A stretch of DNA of 64,000 nucleotides from Desulfobotulus alkaliphilus (GTDB lineage: Bacteria > Desulfobacterota > Desulfobacteria > Desulfobacterales > ASO4-4), in assembly GCF_007830435.1 (NCBI RefSeq), contig NZ_VLLC01000004.1, positions 1-64,000 of the forward strand. The letters are read 5' to 3'. This document shows positions 9,199 to 18,561 of the stretch, piece by piece. Position numbers and translations under genes: made by a program. How positions within the stretch are numbered: position 1 is the first letter of the stretch; each line of letters opens with the position of its first letter. Under the pieces are notes generated by a model. That model was not told the origin of the DNA, searched no databases, and was given only the letters and a program-made list of their open reading frames with translations.

Positions 9199-10833
9199 CT
9201 ACACCACATACCGGATGCCAAGGCGTTCAGCGGCATGGTAATCGTTGATTCCCAGAGCATCGGACATGCCGATGGGCAGGGAGGTGGAACGGCCCAGGGG
9301 GGCAAGGATTTTTCTCAGCTCCATGTCAAAGGCCAGATAGAGGTCCACCACCCGTTCCGCCACCTTTTCCGCATCCAGCCTGCGGTAGATTCTCGGATCC
9401 TGGGAGGCGATGCCCTTGGGACAAAGCCCGATGTTGCAGATGTTGCAGCGGTCCTGCTCGGAGCCGAGGCAGCCCGCTGCGGCCTGCATGATGTATTTGC
9501 CCGTCTGCACTCCGGAAGCACCCATCATGATGAGGGCGGCCGCATTGGCTGCAAGGTTGCCGTTTTTACCCACACCGCCCCCTGCAAAAAGGGGAATTTC
9601 ATTCTGCTTGCCCACCTTCACAAGGTTTAAGTAGCAGTCCCGCAGGTTGGAAGCGATGGGATGGCCCATGTGGTTCATGGACACATTGTAGGCGGCCCCC
9701 GTGCCTCCGTCTTCCCCGTCAATGGCAAGTCCTGCGGCGTAGGGGTTGCGGGTAAGGTTGTTGAGCACCGCAAGGCTTGTGGATGTGGCGGATATCTTGG
9801 GATAGACCGGAACCCGGAACCCCCAGGCCATGCTCATGCTCTGGATCATCTTGGCCACGGATTCCTCGATGGAATACTGGGTCTGATGGGTGGGGGGGCT
9901 GGGCAGGCTGACCCTTTCCGGCACACCCCGGATGGCGGCGATGAGCCTGTTCACCTTGTGCCACATGAGCAGTCCCCCGTCTCCGGGCTTGGCTCCCTGA
10001 CCGTATTTGATCTCTATGGCGCAGGGATCTTCCTTCATTTCGGGAATGGCGTGGATGATCTCATCCCAGCCAAAGTAGCCGGAGGCGATCTGGAGAATCA
10101 CATACTTGAGAAAACGGGAGCGCAGAAGCCTTGGCGGGCATCCCCCTTCTCCCGTACAGATCCGTACGGGCATGCCCATTTCCTCATTGAGGTAGGCAAC
10201 ACCCATCTGAAGGCCTTCCCACATGGTTGGCGAAAGGGCACCGAAGCTCATGCCGCCGATAACCAGAGGGTAGATTTCCCGCACAGGCGGCATCCAGCCG
10301 TGTTCCCGCTGGTGCTTCAGGGCATCTCTGGGTTCCAGCACCCGGCCCAGCAGGGTATTGACATCAAAGGTGTGGCGACCGGCATCGAGGGCCGGGTCCG
10401 TGAGCATGGAAATACGGATGAATTTAATCTGATCCAGAAGCCCTGAGGGATCGTTCCGCCGCCCTCCCCGGCTTCTGGGCTGGCCTCCCTGATTGATGTG
10501 ATAGCGCAGCTTGTCACTGCCATCATTCCGGACAGGGGAAATGGCATCATTGGGACAGACCATGGAACACATGGCACATCCCACGCAGGCATAGGCCGGA
10601 CTGGTTCTCTGGCGGATGCCATAGCGGATGCTCTGGGATGAGGAGGGTTTTTCCGCAAGGCCAAGACCTGCTGTGATCTCCCGTTTGCGGAAAACACCCA
10701 GTTCTATGGCATTCACCGGGCATACGGCGGTGCAGCTGCCGCAGAGGGTGCATTTGTCCTGATCCCAGCGGATCTGCCATGGCAGATCGCTGATGCTTAA
10801 GCTTGACGGGATAATCTGTCCGTTTGCCGACAT
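9199..10833 (-). CDS. Archaeal-type glutamate synthase, FMN-binding synthase domain with N-terminal ferredoxin
   Basis: 544-residue stand-alone synthase domain (GltB2 type), converting 2-oxoglutarate and ammonia to glutamate on FMN. Two ferredoxin clusters come first: Cys28, 31, 34, 38 and Cys83, 86, 89, 93. The (beta/alpha)8 domain follows, with GEGGCPPRLL, IKYGQGAKPGDGG, AIDGEDGGTGAA and the Fe-S site CNICNIGLCPKG. The start is fixed by AAGGAGGTTAAAGT before the ATG. The gene overlaps the end of the upstream amidotransferase gene by 37 bp, a sign of translational coupling. Together with its neighbours it rebuilds a complete glutamate synthase from separate polypeptides, as in archaea and many anaerobes. 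Confidence 0.92.
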   Translation of the reverse strand: MSANGQIIPSSLSISDLPWQIRWDQDKCTLCGSCTAVCPVNAIELGVFRKREITAGLGLAEKPSSSQSIRYGIRQRTSPAYACVGCAMCSMVCPNDAISPVRNDGSDKLRYHINQGGQPRSRGGRRNDPSGLLDQIKFIRISMLTDPALDAGRHTFDVNTLLGRVLEPRDALKHQREHGWMPPVREIYPLVIGGMSFGALSPTMWEGLQMGVAYLNEEMGMPVRICTGEGGCPPRLLRSRFLKYVILQIASGYFGWDEIIHAIPEMKEDPCAIEIKYGQGAKPGDGGLLMWHKVNRLIAAIRGVPERVSLPSPPTHQTQYSIEESVAKMIQSMSMAWGFRVPVYPKISATSTSLAVLNNLTRNPYAAGLAIDGEDGGTGAAYNVSMNHMGHPIASNLRDCYLNLVKVGKQNEIPLFAGGGVGKNGNLAANAAALIMMGASGVQTGKYIMQAAAGCLGSEQDRCNICNIGLCPKGIASQDPRIYRRLDAEKVAERVVDLYLAFDMELRKILAPLGRSTSLPIGMSDALGINDYHAAERLGIRYVV

Positions 10834-11927
10834 ACTTTAACCTCCTTGCGATCCGGGCCCACCATGGCCATATCGAGGTGCATGGGTTGAAAATCCTTGC
10901 TTTTATCCCTGTCCGGGATCACCGTATCCAGTCCGCAGACTTCCGATGAAAAGGCCCATACGCCGGGCTTGCCACCCACAATGCCGGGCCGGAGTTTTTT
11001 GCTGTCCTGAGCCATAAAAAGGGTGCCGTCGGGAAGATTGCCGATGATGCAGTTGGGTCCGTCAATGATCAGTCTTCTGCAGCTCTGCTTGAGTATCCTG
11101 AGGACGGATGCGTCTGCATGGGAGTTCAGTGCCTCATCCGGAAGGGGGGTGATAATGTGCTTGTAGGCATCCAGGGGGAGGTCGAGAAAGGTGCTGATAT
11201 AGTGAAGAATATGCACAAAGACCTCGGAGTCGGACTGAAATCCGATGTAGCCGTCAAAGCCCCGGGATTCCAGAAATTCCTTTACGGGAATAAAGGCGGT
11301 GTTTTCCCCGTTGGTCATGGTGGCAAAGCCTTCCAGAAAAAAGGGATGGCAGGCATAGAGATTGATGGCATAATTGGTGTTCTGACGACCCTGAGCCATG
11401 ATGATGCGGGCGGTGATACCATGGCGGTCAAGATCCATGTAGCGACCCACCGTAAGGGGATCTCCAATTTCCTTGATCATGATGACATCCGGCCAGAAGG
11501 AAAAGACAATCATATCTCCTTCGGCTTCACCCATTTCACGGAGCTGCAGCCTGACCTTGAGGAGACGGCGGTGTTTTTCCTCTTCTGCCAGATTTTCCCA
11601 GGTTCTGGGATAATCGTAGGCCCGGATCAGGTAGATGTCCCTTGGCGGCGTTCCCGCAGGGGGGGTTTCAGGAAGCTGTATGCCCATGCGGTATTTGGTC
11701 ATGAAGCCGATATCCATCATCAGGGTATCAAGCTTTTTTAAACCCGCATCCGTGAAGATCCCTGAAAGTATGGGCGCTCCCTTGATGGCGGCAAAGGGAC
11801 CACCCAGATCCCTCATAAACAGCCCCACACCGGAACCGTCATGGCCTTCCCGCATGGCATCCAGCGCTTCCAGTGCCTTCATGGGGGAAAGGGGGGTATC
11901 GCTGGTTACTGCAAATAAACGGCACAT
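10797..11927 (-). CDS. Glutamate synthase glutamine amidotransferase subunit (class II, GltB1-like)
   Basis: 376 residues starting MCRLFAVTSD, so processing exposes Cys2 as the Ntn nucleophile of class II glutamine amidotransferases; AGGAGACAGATAT precedes this ATG, while the 19-codon longer frame has no such site. The domain releases ammonia from glutamine for the synthase encoded next. Recognisable elements are EGHDGSGVGLF and NGENTAFIPVKEFLESRGF; the C-terminal third (GKPGVWAFSSEVCGLDTVIPDRD) resembles the end of PurF/GltB glutaminase domains. First gene of the three-gene operon, 105 nt downstream of a candidate sigma-54 promoter. Confidence 0.88.
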   Translation of the reverse strand: MCRLFAVTSDTPLSPMKALEALDAMREGHDGSGVGLFMRDLGGPFAAIKGAPILSGIFTDAGLKKLDTLMMDIGFMTKYRMGIQLPETPPAGTPPRDIYLIRAYDYPRTWENLAEEEKHRRLLKVRLQLREMGEAEGDMIVFSFWPDVIMIKEIGDPLTVGRYMDLDRHGITARIIMAQGRQNTNYAINLYACHPFFLEGFATMTNGENTAFIPVKEFLESRGFDGYIGFQSDSEVFVHILHYISTFLDLPLDAYKHIITPLPDEALNSHADASVLRILKQSCRRLIIDGPNCIIGNLPDGTLFMAQDSKKLRPGIVGGKPGVWAFSSEVCGLDTVIPDRDKSKDFQPMHLDMAMVGPDRKEVKVCRQTDRLSRQA

Positions 11928-12031
11928 ATATCTGTCTCCTTTAAAAAAGGGCTTTAAAACGCTTTTTTCCAAGGAACTTTCCATGGGCCTTTTTTTCAGG
12001 CGGAAGAGTTCCTCTGCAACAAGGGGCTTTC

Positions 12032-12047
12032 TGCATAAAATATGCCA
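12032..12047 (-). promoter_or_regulatory. Candidate sigma-54 promoter of the glutamate synthase operon
   Basis: Read on the minus strand the site is TGGCATATTTTATGCA: the TGGCA of the -24 element and TGCA of the -12 element with exactly the canonical spacing, three mismatches to TGGCACGNNNNTTGCA. Initiation would fall near 12020, leaving a leader of roughly 90 nt. Sigma-54 control suits a nitrogen-assimilation operon. The region is AT-rich, so a chance match is possible. The rest of 11928-12300 shows no gene. Confidence 0.4.
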
Positions 12048-12300
12048 TGTTTTGTTTGTGTCTGGAGATTGTTTTTTGTTTTTTAAATAAAAAGGATATG
12101 TTAAATTAATTTATTATTCAATGGCTGTCTTTTATTTTGAATTCACTGGTGTCTGTTTTTTTGCAAAAAAAGATATTTTTGTGGTTTTTGATACAGAATT
12201 GTAATTTTTTTGCACCCCATGCCCTGTATCTTCCAGAAGGTGAATATTTTCAGATTTTCTTCCTTTTACCGATAAGAGAATAAAAAGGGAGGAAATCATT

Positions 12301-12648
12301 ATGGAAATTATCATTGGAAAAACTGCCGAAAGCAGCTCTGCCGGTCACCGGGGGCATCCCCGGCTTCAGCAGGGAGATGTACCCGTAAAGGTTCTCAAGG
12401 TGCGTCCTGCAAGATCCAGAAGAAGTACCCTGCTGCAGGGGAAGGATCGCAGGGACGAAAATGTGAATACAGATCCCATGAGGGGAAAGGTGCTGGTTCT
12501 TATGGTTCCCGACGGCAGCCGCCTGCCCCCTGATCTGGAAACGGGAGAATATCAGCTCAGACTCAGGATTGTTTCTGACAAAACGGTAGAAACACCAAAG
12601 GCCACTACAGGGAATAAAGAGGATAGCGGTCTGAACATCAGGGCTTAG
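12301..12648 (+). CDS. Small orphan protein of unknown function
   Basis: 115 residues, with AGGGAGGAAATCATT before the ATG giving a convincing start. The first 60 residues are rich in Arg, Lys, Ser and Gly (KVRPARSRRSTLLQGKDRR) and may be disordered. Residues ~60-95 look like a small beta-structured unit (GKVLVLMVPDGSRLPPDLETGEYQL written in part). There is no signal peptide, membrane segment or Cys motif. It ends 60 nt before the GIDE-LemA gene on the same strand and may be co-transcribed. I do not recognise the family. Confidence 0.65.
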   Translation: MEIIIGKTAESSSAGHRGHPRLQQGDVPVKVLKVRPARSRRSTLLQGKDRRDENVNTDPMRGKVLVLMVPDGSRLPPDLETGEYQLRLRIVSDKTVETPKATTGNKEDSGLNIRA

Positions 12649-12710
12649 GGGGAGAAGGAAGCAAGGCTTTAAATCAACAACAATCTTTTTTGAGGAAGGC
12701 GCTTTCCCCT

Positions 12711-14948
12711 ATGAAAAAAAACACAGGTACGCCATCGTTGCTCTCGGTTTTTTTTAAATCCATGGCAAAGATTTTTGTTGCAGTCATCTGTTTTGCTGCG
12801 GCTTTTTTTCTTTTCCACTGGGGTTTCGGTGAAATGCGGGAGGCAAGGCAGATTGACCGTTTTCCAATAACACCCGCAGAAGCCCTGATAAAGGGCCCCT
12901 ATGCCATTCAGGGCATTGTTTTTGCAGAGAATACTCTGGTAAAAGCGCCCTATTCCGGCAGTGAGGTGGTTTATGTCCGGTATCGCCTTGAGGAAGAGTA
13001 CAAGGACAGTGATGATAAAACCAGAGTCCGGGTACTTGACAGCGGAGAGCGGGGGACGGATTTTTCCCTTGGGGATGAAACCGGAAAGGTGAAGACAGAC
13101 TGGAGAAACCGTCCCGTTGACATGACCTTTTCCCTTGCCATGAGTACAAGGAGAAAGGAGGGAAATCTCACCTACATGGAATGGACCATCCGGGAAGGAC
13201 AGGTCCTGACCCTCCTTGGGGAATACGCAGGGGATAAAGGGCGCTTTCATTTTTCCATGGAATCCTCCGGCATTCCACCCATTTTAACGGACAGCTCCCT
13301 GCAGGCCGAAGGGGGGCAGAATCTTTTGCTGGCATCCATTCTCACCTCCCTTGCCTCGGGGCTTGTGGCCCTTGCCATTGCCCTTTTGCTTTCTGCTTTG
13401 CATGTACACCGCTTCTGGGTTTTTGTTTTCTTTATGTCCCTTGGCGTTGTGTCCATCCTTACGGGTATGGGGATGGGCCAGCTTAAAACGGACTGGAGCG
13501 AAGCCGCTTCCCTTTATCAGACGCGTTACAAAAATGTAGAACAGATGCCTTCCCCACCCGCCCGGACAGATCTTTATGCCATGCGTCTTCTCATGGAGAA
13601 AAACAGCATGCAGTGGCCGGACCGGGGGCTTTTCCTTGCCATGGCAGACACCATGTTTCCCATGCCAGAGGGTCTTCTTCCCCAAGAGAAAAAAAGGGCC
13701 GAAGCCCTTGTGGAGGCCTCGGCCAGCAGCTATCTCCATTCCTTCTGGCTGGTTTCAGGTTTAACGCTTCTGGGTTTTGTTCTGGGCGGGATCTTTTTTT
13801 TCACAGGATTTAAATCCATACGCAGAAAGCGTCTGATTGAGCATATTCCTACGGCAAGAACCAAAGGTCTCAGCTACGGCCTTGCGGAACTTAAAGGTCT
13901 GATCCGGACGGATGAAGAACTACCCTGCATACAGAGTCATCTGAAAAAGCGGGAATGTGTGGCCTGGAGCTACAGCATTGAAGAAAAAAGAAGGGACAGC
14001 AAAAATAAAAGCAGATGGGAAACCGTTGCCAGCGGCAGCGACCGCACGGATTTCTGGCTGGAGGATGATGAAGGACGGGTAAAAATACAGTCAAAGGACG
14101 CAGAACTCGAATTCCCGGAAAAAAATACATGGCATGAGGGGAACCGCCGTTATAGTGAAAGCTGGATGCCTGCGGAGACTCCTGTCTATTGTATCGGTTT
14201 TGCCGGACTGGATGAAACATGCAGTGACCGCCTTGCCCTGCAGAAGGGGGACAGCAGCAATTTCTTTTTCATCACCCACAGAAAGGAGGAAGCCCTTCTC
14301 CTTTCCATGTCTTCACGGAGCTTTCTCATTTCATCCTTAGGCCTTGGCTCTCTTCTCTTTGCATGCACGGTACTGTGGGCAGGTCTGGGCTGGCTGACAC
14401 CGGGAGCGCTTTTTAAAATCTCCCTCTCGGTTCCCTTAACGCTTCTTGTGTACACCATTATCCTGCATTACAATGACCTCGTTTTTTTGAAAAACCGGGT
14501 CAAAAAAACCTGGAGCGACATCGACACCATTCTGCAGAAGCGCTTTGACCTCTGGCCCCAGCTCCAGAGCATTGTTCAGGCAGCATTGCAGCATGAAAGG
14601 GAGCTTCTAACGGCAGTTTCCTCCCTGCGGACCCGGCCTGCACCTGCAGAAGGAGATCCGGACAGTGCGGACCGCATCATCAGAGAAGAACAGGCCGTTA
14701 CCCGGCAGTTCCTTGCCCGTGTGGAAGCATACCCTGAGCTGAAAACCCAGGCGCTGGTGCAGCAGTTCAGTGAGGAAATCCGGAAAACGGAGGACTACCT
14801 TGCCCTGCTGCGTCAGGGCTACTCGGACAGTGTGGAAATCTACAATACCCGTATCCAGTCTTTTCCGGACCTTTTTCTGGCAAAGGCTTCAGGTTTTAAA
14901 CCGGAAAAACCTTTTCAGGCAATCTCCGGTCAATCTGAAAAAATATGA
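12711..14948 (+). CDS. Membrane protein: two GIDE-like domains fused to a C-terminal LemA domain
   Basis: About 745 residues; the ATG giving MKKNTGTPSLL is preferred to an upstream TTG. After an N-terminal membrane helix (~residues 15-35) comes a GIDE-like soluble domain (VVYVRYRLEEEYKD ... SGERGTDFSLGDETGKV). Two membrane helices around residues 210-260 follow, then another near 345-370, and a second GIDE-like copy (EEKRRDSKNKSRWE ... SGSDRTDFWLEDDEGRV). Two more helices near 540-590 precede a LemA domain (NRVKKTWSDIDTILQKRFDL) of long amphipathic helices. Functions of GIDE-like domains in bacteria and of LemA are not established; both usually occur as separate, sometimes adjacent, genes. 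The internal repeat implies duplication. Confidence 0.85.
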   Translation: MKKNTGTPSLLSVFFKSMAKIFVAVICFAAAFFLFHWGFGEMREARQIDRFPITPAEALIKGPYAIQGIVFAENTLVKAPYSGSEVVYVRYRLEEEYKDSDDKTRVRVLDSGERGTDFSLGDETGKVKTDWRNRPVDMTFSLAMSTRRKEGNLTYMEWTIREGQVLTLLGEYAGDKGRFHFSMESSGIPPILTDSSLQAEGGQNLLLASILTSLASGLVALAIALLLSALHVHRFWVFVFFMSLGVVSILTGMGMGQLKTDWSEAASLYQTRYKNVEQMPSPPARTDLYAMRLLMEKNSMQWPDRGLFLAMADTMFPMPEGLLPQEKKRAEALVEASASSYLHSFWLVSGLTLLGFVLGGIFFFTGFKSIRRKRLIEHIPTARTKGLSYGLAELKGLIRTDEELPCIQSHLKKRECVAWSYSIEEKRRDSKNKSRWETVASGSDRTDFWLEDDEGRVKIQSKDAELEFPEKNTWHEGNRRYSESWMPAETPVYCIGFAGLDETCSDRLALQKGDSSNFFFITHRKEEALLLSMSSRSFLISSLGLGSLLFACTVLWAGLGWLTPGALFKISLSVPLTLLVYTIILHYNDLVFLKNRVKKTWSDIDTILQKRFDLWPQLQSIVQAALQHERELLTAVSSLRTRPAPAEGDPDSADRIIREEQAVTRQFLARVEAYPELKTQALVQQFSEEIRKTEDYLALLRQGYSDSVEIYNTRIQSFPDLFLAKASGFKPEKPFQAISGQSEKI

Positions 14949-14957
14949 AGGAATCCT

Positions 14958-16118
14958 ATGTTATTCACAAGCCCTTTAAAAAGTAGCAGCATCAGAATCA
15001 TGCTCCTTGGCAGCGGTGAGCTTGGCAAGGAAGTGGTCATGGAGGCAGCACGCCTTGGCATTGAAACCATTGCCGTGGACAGCTATCCCAATGCTCCGGC
15101 CCATCTGGTGGCCAATGTCACCCATGTGGTGAATATGAAGGACAGGGATGCCCTTCTGGAAGTGATCCGCCGGGAGAAGCCTTCCTTTATTCTTCCGGAG
15201 ATTGAAGCCTTGAGCATTGAAGCCCTTGAGGATGCCGAAAAAGAAGGATTTCATGTCATTCCCAATGCCGAAGCCGTGAAAAAAACCATGAACCGGAAAA
15301 ATATCCGGGAGTTTGCGGCAAAGGAACTGGGGCTTCTTACCAGTGCCTACCGCTTTGTGAAAAGCTTTGGGGAGCTGCAGGCAGCCGCCGGAGAAATCGG
15401 TATCCCCTGCGTGGTCAAACCCGTCATGAGTTCTTCCGGCCACGGGCAGAGTATTATCCGGTCCGAGGCGGAACTGGTCCGGGCATTGGAGCATGCCAAA
15501 GAAGCCAGGGGGGATGCCAGTGAGCTGATTGTGGAAGAATTCATTCCCTTTGATTATGAAATCACCCTTCTTACGGCACGTACGGAAAAGGAAACGGTTT
15601 TCTGTGAACCCATTGGGCACCATCAGGAAGACGGGGACTATGTGCTCAGCTGGCAGCCCATGGATATGCCGGAAAATGTCCTTGAAAAAGCCCGGATGAT
15701 GGCCAGAACCATCACAGACGGACTGGGAGGCCGGGGTATTTTTGGTGTGGAATGCTTCATTAAAGGCGAGGATGTTTATTTCAGTGAAGTGAGCCCCCGT
15801 CCCCATGATACGGGTATGGTCACCCTGATTACCCAAAGCCAGAGCGAGTTCTCCCTGCACGTAAGGGCCGTTTTAGGTCTGCCCCTTGATTTTGTTTTTT
15901 ACGGTCCGGGGGCAAGTGCGGCGTTCAAAAGCAGCAGCGAGGCTTCTGTGCCTGTGCTGGACGTACCGGATGGGGCTTTTGACAAAAATGCCTTTATCCG
16001 TATCTTCGGTAAACCCGTCAGCCATGTGGGCCGGCGCATGGCCGTGGCTCTGGTTTTTGATGAGGTGGAAAAGGCTAAAGCAAAAGCACAGGAAATAGCC
16101 GCTTCCATAAAAGGATAG
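14958..16118 (+). CDS. purT: Formate-dependent phosphoribosylglycinamide formyltransferase (PurT)
   Basis: ATP-grasp enzyme that formylates GAR using formate and ATP in purine synthesis. 386 residues, normal length. Recognisable are the N-terminal [19 protein letters not shown], the ATP-grasp loop [14 protein letters not shown], the metal-binding [24 protein letters not shown] and the C-terminal lid. It starts nine nucleotides after the GIDE-LemA stop, so it may share that transcript, although no functional link is evident. Formate use suits an anaerobe; purF is elsewhere in the window and in another operon. Confidence 0.96.
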   Translation: MLFTSPLKSSSIRIMLLGSGELGKEVVMEAARLGIETIAVDSYPNAPAHLVANVTHVVNMKDRDALLEVIRREKPSFILPEIEALSIEALEDAEKEGFHVIPNAEAVKKTMNRKNIREFAAKELGLLTSAYRFVKSFGELQAAAGEIGIPCVVKPVMSSSGHGQSIIRSEAELVRALEHAKEARGDASELIVEEFIPFDYEITLLTARTEKETVFCEPIGHHQEDGDYVLSWQPMDMPENVLEKARMMARTITDGLGGRGIFGVECFIKGEDVYFSEVSPRPHDTGMVTLITQSQSEFSLHVRAVLGLPLDFVFYGPGASAAFKSSSEASVPVLDVPDGAFDKNAFIRIFGKPVSHVGRRMAVALVFDEVEKAKAKAQEIAASIKG

Positions 16119-16176
16119 AAATAAGGTTCCCGGGAAATGGTATATAACCGGAAACAGAACCGGAGGAAATCAGACA

Positions 16177-17628
16177 GTGCTCAACATCAATAACAGGGCC
16201 ACAGAAATCAAGCGTGAAATTCTGATCCATATCGCCCGGTATCAGCTTGAGGGGGTACTGGAAAAAAAGCTGTATGCGCTTCCCAGAAAAATGCTTCCCC
16301 TCCATGGTACTCCCTTTCGCTGCTGCGTTCACCATGACAGGGAAATACTCAGCCAGCGGATCATTGCCCGGCTGGGGCACAGCATCGAAGACTTTGATGA
16401 GGCAAAGCAGCTTTCCGATTATGCGGAGGAAGCCCTGAAAAGGGAAAAACCCACGGAACCCATGCTCACGGTCATTGATGAGGCCTGCAATGCCTGTATC
16501 CGCGCCTGCTATATGGTTACCAGTGCCTGCCAGGGCTGCATTGCCCGACCCTGTATGACCAACTGCCCCAAAAAATGCATTCATATCCGAAACGGCCGTG
16601 CCCAGATTGATGATACCCAGTGCGTTAACTGCGGTATCTGCCAGAAAAACTGTCCCTTCCATGCCATCATCAAAATTCCCGTTCCCTGTGAGGAAGCCTG
16701 CCCGGTCAATGCCATTGCCAAGGATGAAGATGGCAAGGAAATCATTGATTACAATAAGTGTATTTTCTGTGGTGCCTGCATACGGAGCTGCCCCTTTGGT
16801 GCCATGGTGGACAAGGGGCAGCTTGTGGATGTGCTCCGGCATATCATGGAAGGAAAAAAAGTGGTGGCCCTCTATGCGCCTGCCATTGCCGCCCAGTTCC
16901 GTGCGGCTCCGGGACAGCTGGATGCGGCCTTTATCCGGGCCGGATTTCATCAGGCCTTTGAGGTTGCCCTTGGTGCGGATATCACGGCAGCAAAGGAAGC
17001 CCTTGAGTTTGAAGAAAGAATGGAGCGGGGAGATACCCTGATGACCACTTCCTGCTGTCCGGCCTATGTACGCGCCATTGAAATCTATGTGCCGGAACTC
17101 CTGCCCTTCATCTCGGAAACCCGGTCGCCCATGCATTATTCAGCTAAACAGGTGAAAGAGGCGTATCCGGACTGTATCAGTGTCTTTGTCGGTCCCTGCC
17201 TTGCCAAGCGCAAGGAGGGTTTTGATGATGCCCATGTGGATTATGTGCTTTCCGCCGAGGAAATCGGAGCCCTGTTTGTTGCAAGGGAAATAGACGTTGC
17301 CGCATGTGAGCCCCTTCTTTCCAAAAATCAGCCCACCAGCAGTGCGAGATATTTTGCCCGTTCCGGCGGGGTTGCCCAGGCCGTTCAAAGCAGGCTTGCC
17401 CATCCGGAAAAACTGAAAGTCAGGGTGATCAACGGGCTGGATAAGAACGGTATGAAAGCCCTTAAATCCTATGGCAGGATTGCTTCGGAGAACAGGGAAA
17501 CCGATGCCAGCCTTGTGGAGGTAATGGCATGTGCCGGGGGATGCATCAATGGCCCTCTGGTACTGACCAATCCCAAAACCGCAGGCAGCCAGCTCCAGAA
17601 ATATGCGGAGAGCAGCTCCCAAACCTGA
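16177..17628 (+). CDS. Monomeric [FeFe] hydrogenase, group B
   Basis: 483 residues with a GTG start preceded by CGGAGGAAATCAGACA. The N-terminal half carries cysteine clusters (CNACIRACYMVTSACQGC, CVNCGICQKNCP, CEEACP, CIFCGACIRSCP) for several [4Fe-4S] centres. The C-terminal H-cluster domain has TSCCPAY (motif 1), FVGPCLAKRKEG (motif 2) and MACAGGCINGP (motif 3), supplying the expected four Cys ligands. TSCCPA rather than TSCSP is typical of group B, whose members are monomeric, ferredoxin-linked and poorly characterised; the direction of hydrogen metabolism cannot be told. No maturase (hydE, hydF, hydG) is in the window. Confidence 0.9.
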   Translation: MLNINNRATEIKREILIHIARYQLEGVLEKKLYALPRKMLPLHGTPFRCCVHHDREILSQRIIARLGHSIEDFDEAKQLSDYAEEALKREKPTEPMLTVIDEACNACIRACYMVTSACQGCIARPCMTNCPKKCIHIRNGRAQIDDTQCVNCGICQKNCPFHAIIKIPVPCEEACPVNAIAKDEDGKEIIDYNKCIFCGACIRSCPFGAMVDKGQLVDVLRHIMEGKKVVALYAPAIAAQFRAAPGQLDAAFIRAGFHQAFEVALGADITAAKEALEFEERMERGDTLMTTSCCPAYVRAIEIYVPELLPFISETRSPMHYSAKQVKEAYPDCISVFVGPCLAKRKEGFDDAHVDYVLSAEEIGALFVAREIDVAACEPLLSKNQPTSSARYFARSGGVAQAVQSRLAHPEKLKVRVINGLDKNGMKALKSYGRIASENRETDASLVEVMACAGGCINGPLVLTNPKTAGSQLQKYAESSSQT

Positions 17629-17642
17629 GAAAGGAAAGATGC

Positions 17643-18494
17643 ATGGAAACATATCGCAGGATCAGGGAAGTGGTAAAAGGAGAAGAAACCCGTGACGGTG
17701 CAGGTGTAAGGCTGGTGAGGCTTTTCAACTGCCGCACGGCGGAATCCTTTGATCCCTTTCTCATGATGGATGCCTTTGATAACAGCAGACCGGAAGATTA
17801 TATTAAGGGATTTCCATGGCATCCGCACCGGGGCATAGAAACCATCACCTACCTCATTGAGGGCAAGGTGGAGCATGGCGACAGCCTTGGGAATAAAGGC
17901 CAGATTCTGGATGGAGACTGCCAGTGGATGACCGCAGGCAGCGGTATCATTCATCAGGAAATGCCCCAGCCGCCGGGCAGGATGCTGGGTGTACAGATCT
18001 GGCTGAATCTGCCAGCAGACAAAAAAATGGCTGCCCCGGCCTATGGCGATATCCGTTCCGATGCCATTCCCTTCATCCGGGAGGAGGGATGTGACATCCG
18101 TCTGATAGCGGGTTCTTACCGGGGTGTTCAGGGTGCTTTTGAGGGCCGTTATATCAAGCCCCTTTTCATGGATGTCAGCCTTGCCCCCGATACGGCCTGG
18201 GAACTTCCGACAGAGGCCGGTCATACCCTCTATACCTACATTTTTTACGGTGAGGGCCGCTTTGATGATGAGCATCCGGCCATGGGCGAAAAAAATGCCC
18301 TGCTGTTTGGCCCCGGCAGCAGAATCCGTGTGGAGGCCGGGGATGCACCTTTGCGTTTCATCCTCCTTTCCGCGCCTCCGCTGAACGAAGATGTCGCCTG
18401 TGGCGGTCCCATTGTGATGAATACCAGGGAGGAAGTAACACAGGCATACAAAGAGCTGGATGAAGGCACCTTTATCAGGCATCCGAAGCCGTGA
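17643..18494 (+). CDS. Pirin family protein
   Basis: About 284 residues from METYRRIREVVKGEE, with GAAAGGAAAGATGC before the ATG, 14 nt after the hydrogenase stop. It is a bicupin: the first cupin contains the metal-binding FPWHPHRGIETITYL and the downstream Glu/His of MTAGSGIIHQEMPQ; the second (residues ~165-270) ends in RFILLSAPPLNEDV. Bacterial pirins include quercetin dioxygenases and regulators of pyruvate metabolism, so the substrate cannot be assigned. The tight spacing implies co-transcription with the hydrogenase. Confidence 0.9.
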   Translation: METYRRIREVVKGEETRDGAGVRLVRLFNCRTAESFDPFLMMDAFDNSRPEDYIKGFPWHPHRGIETITYLIEGKVEHGDSLGNKGQILDGDCQWMTAGSGIIHQEMPQPPGRMLGVQIWLNLPADKKMAAPAYGDIRSDAIPFIREEGCDIRLIAGSYRGVQGAFEGRYIKPLFMDVSLAPDTAWELPTEAGHTLYTYIFYGEGRFDDEHPAMGEKNALLFGPGSRIRVEAGDAPLRFILLSAPPLNEDVACGGPIVMNTREEVTQAYKELDEGTFIRHPKP

Positions 18495-18561
18495 TGCCTT
18501 CCTGCACGGCAAAGGGCTTTGGACAGGATTCCTCCATGTAAAGGCATGGGGGATTTTTGTT

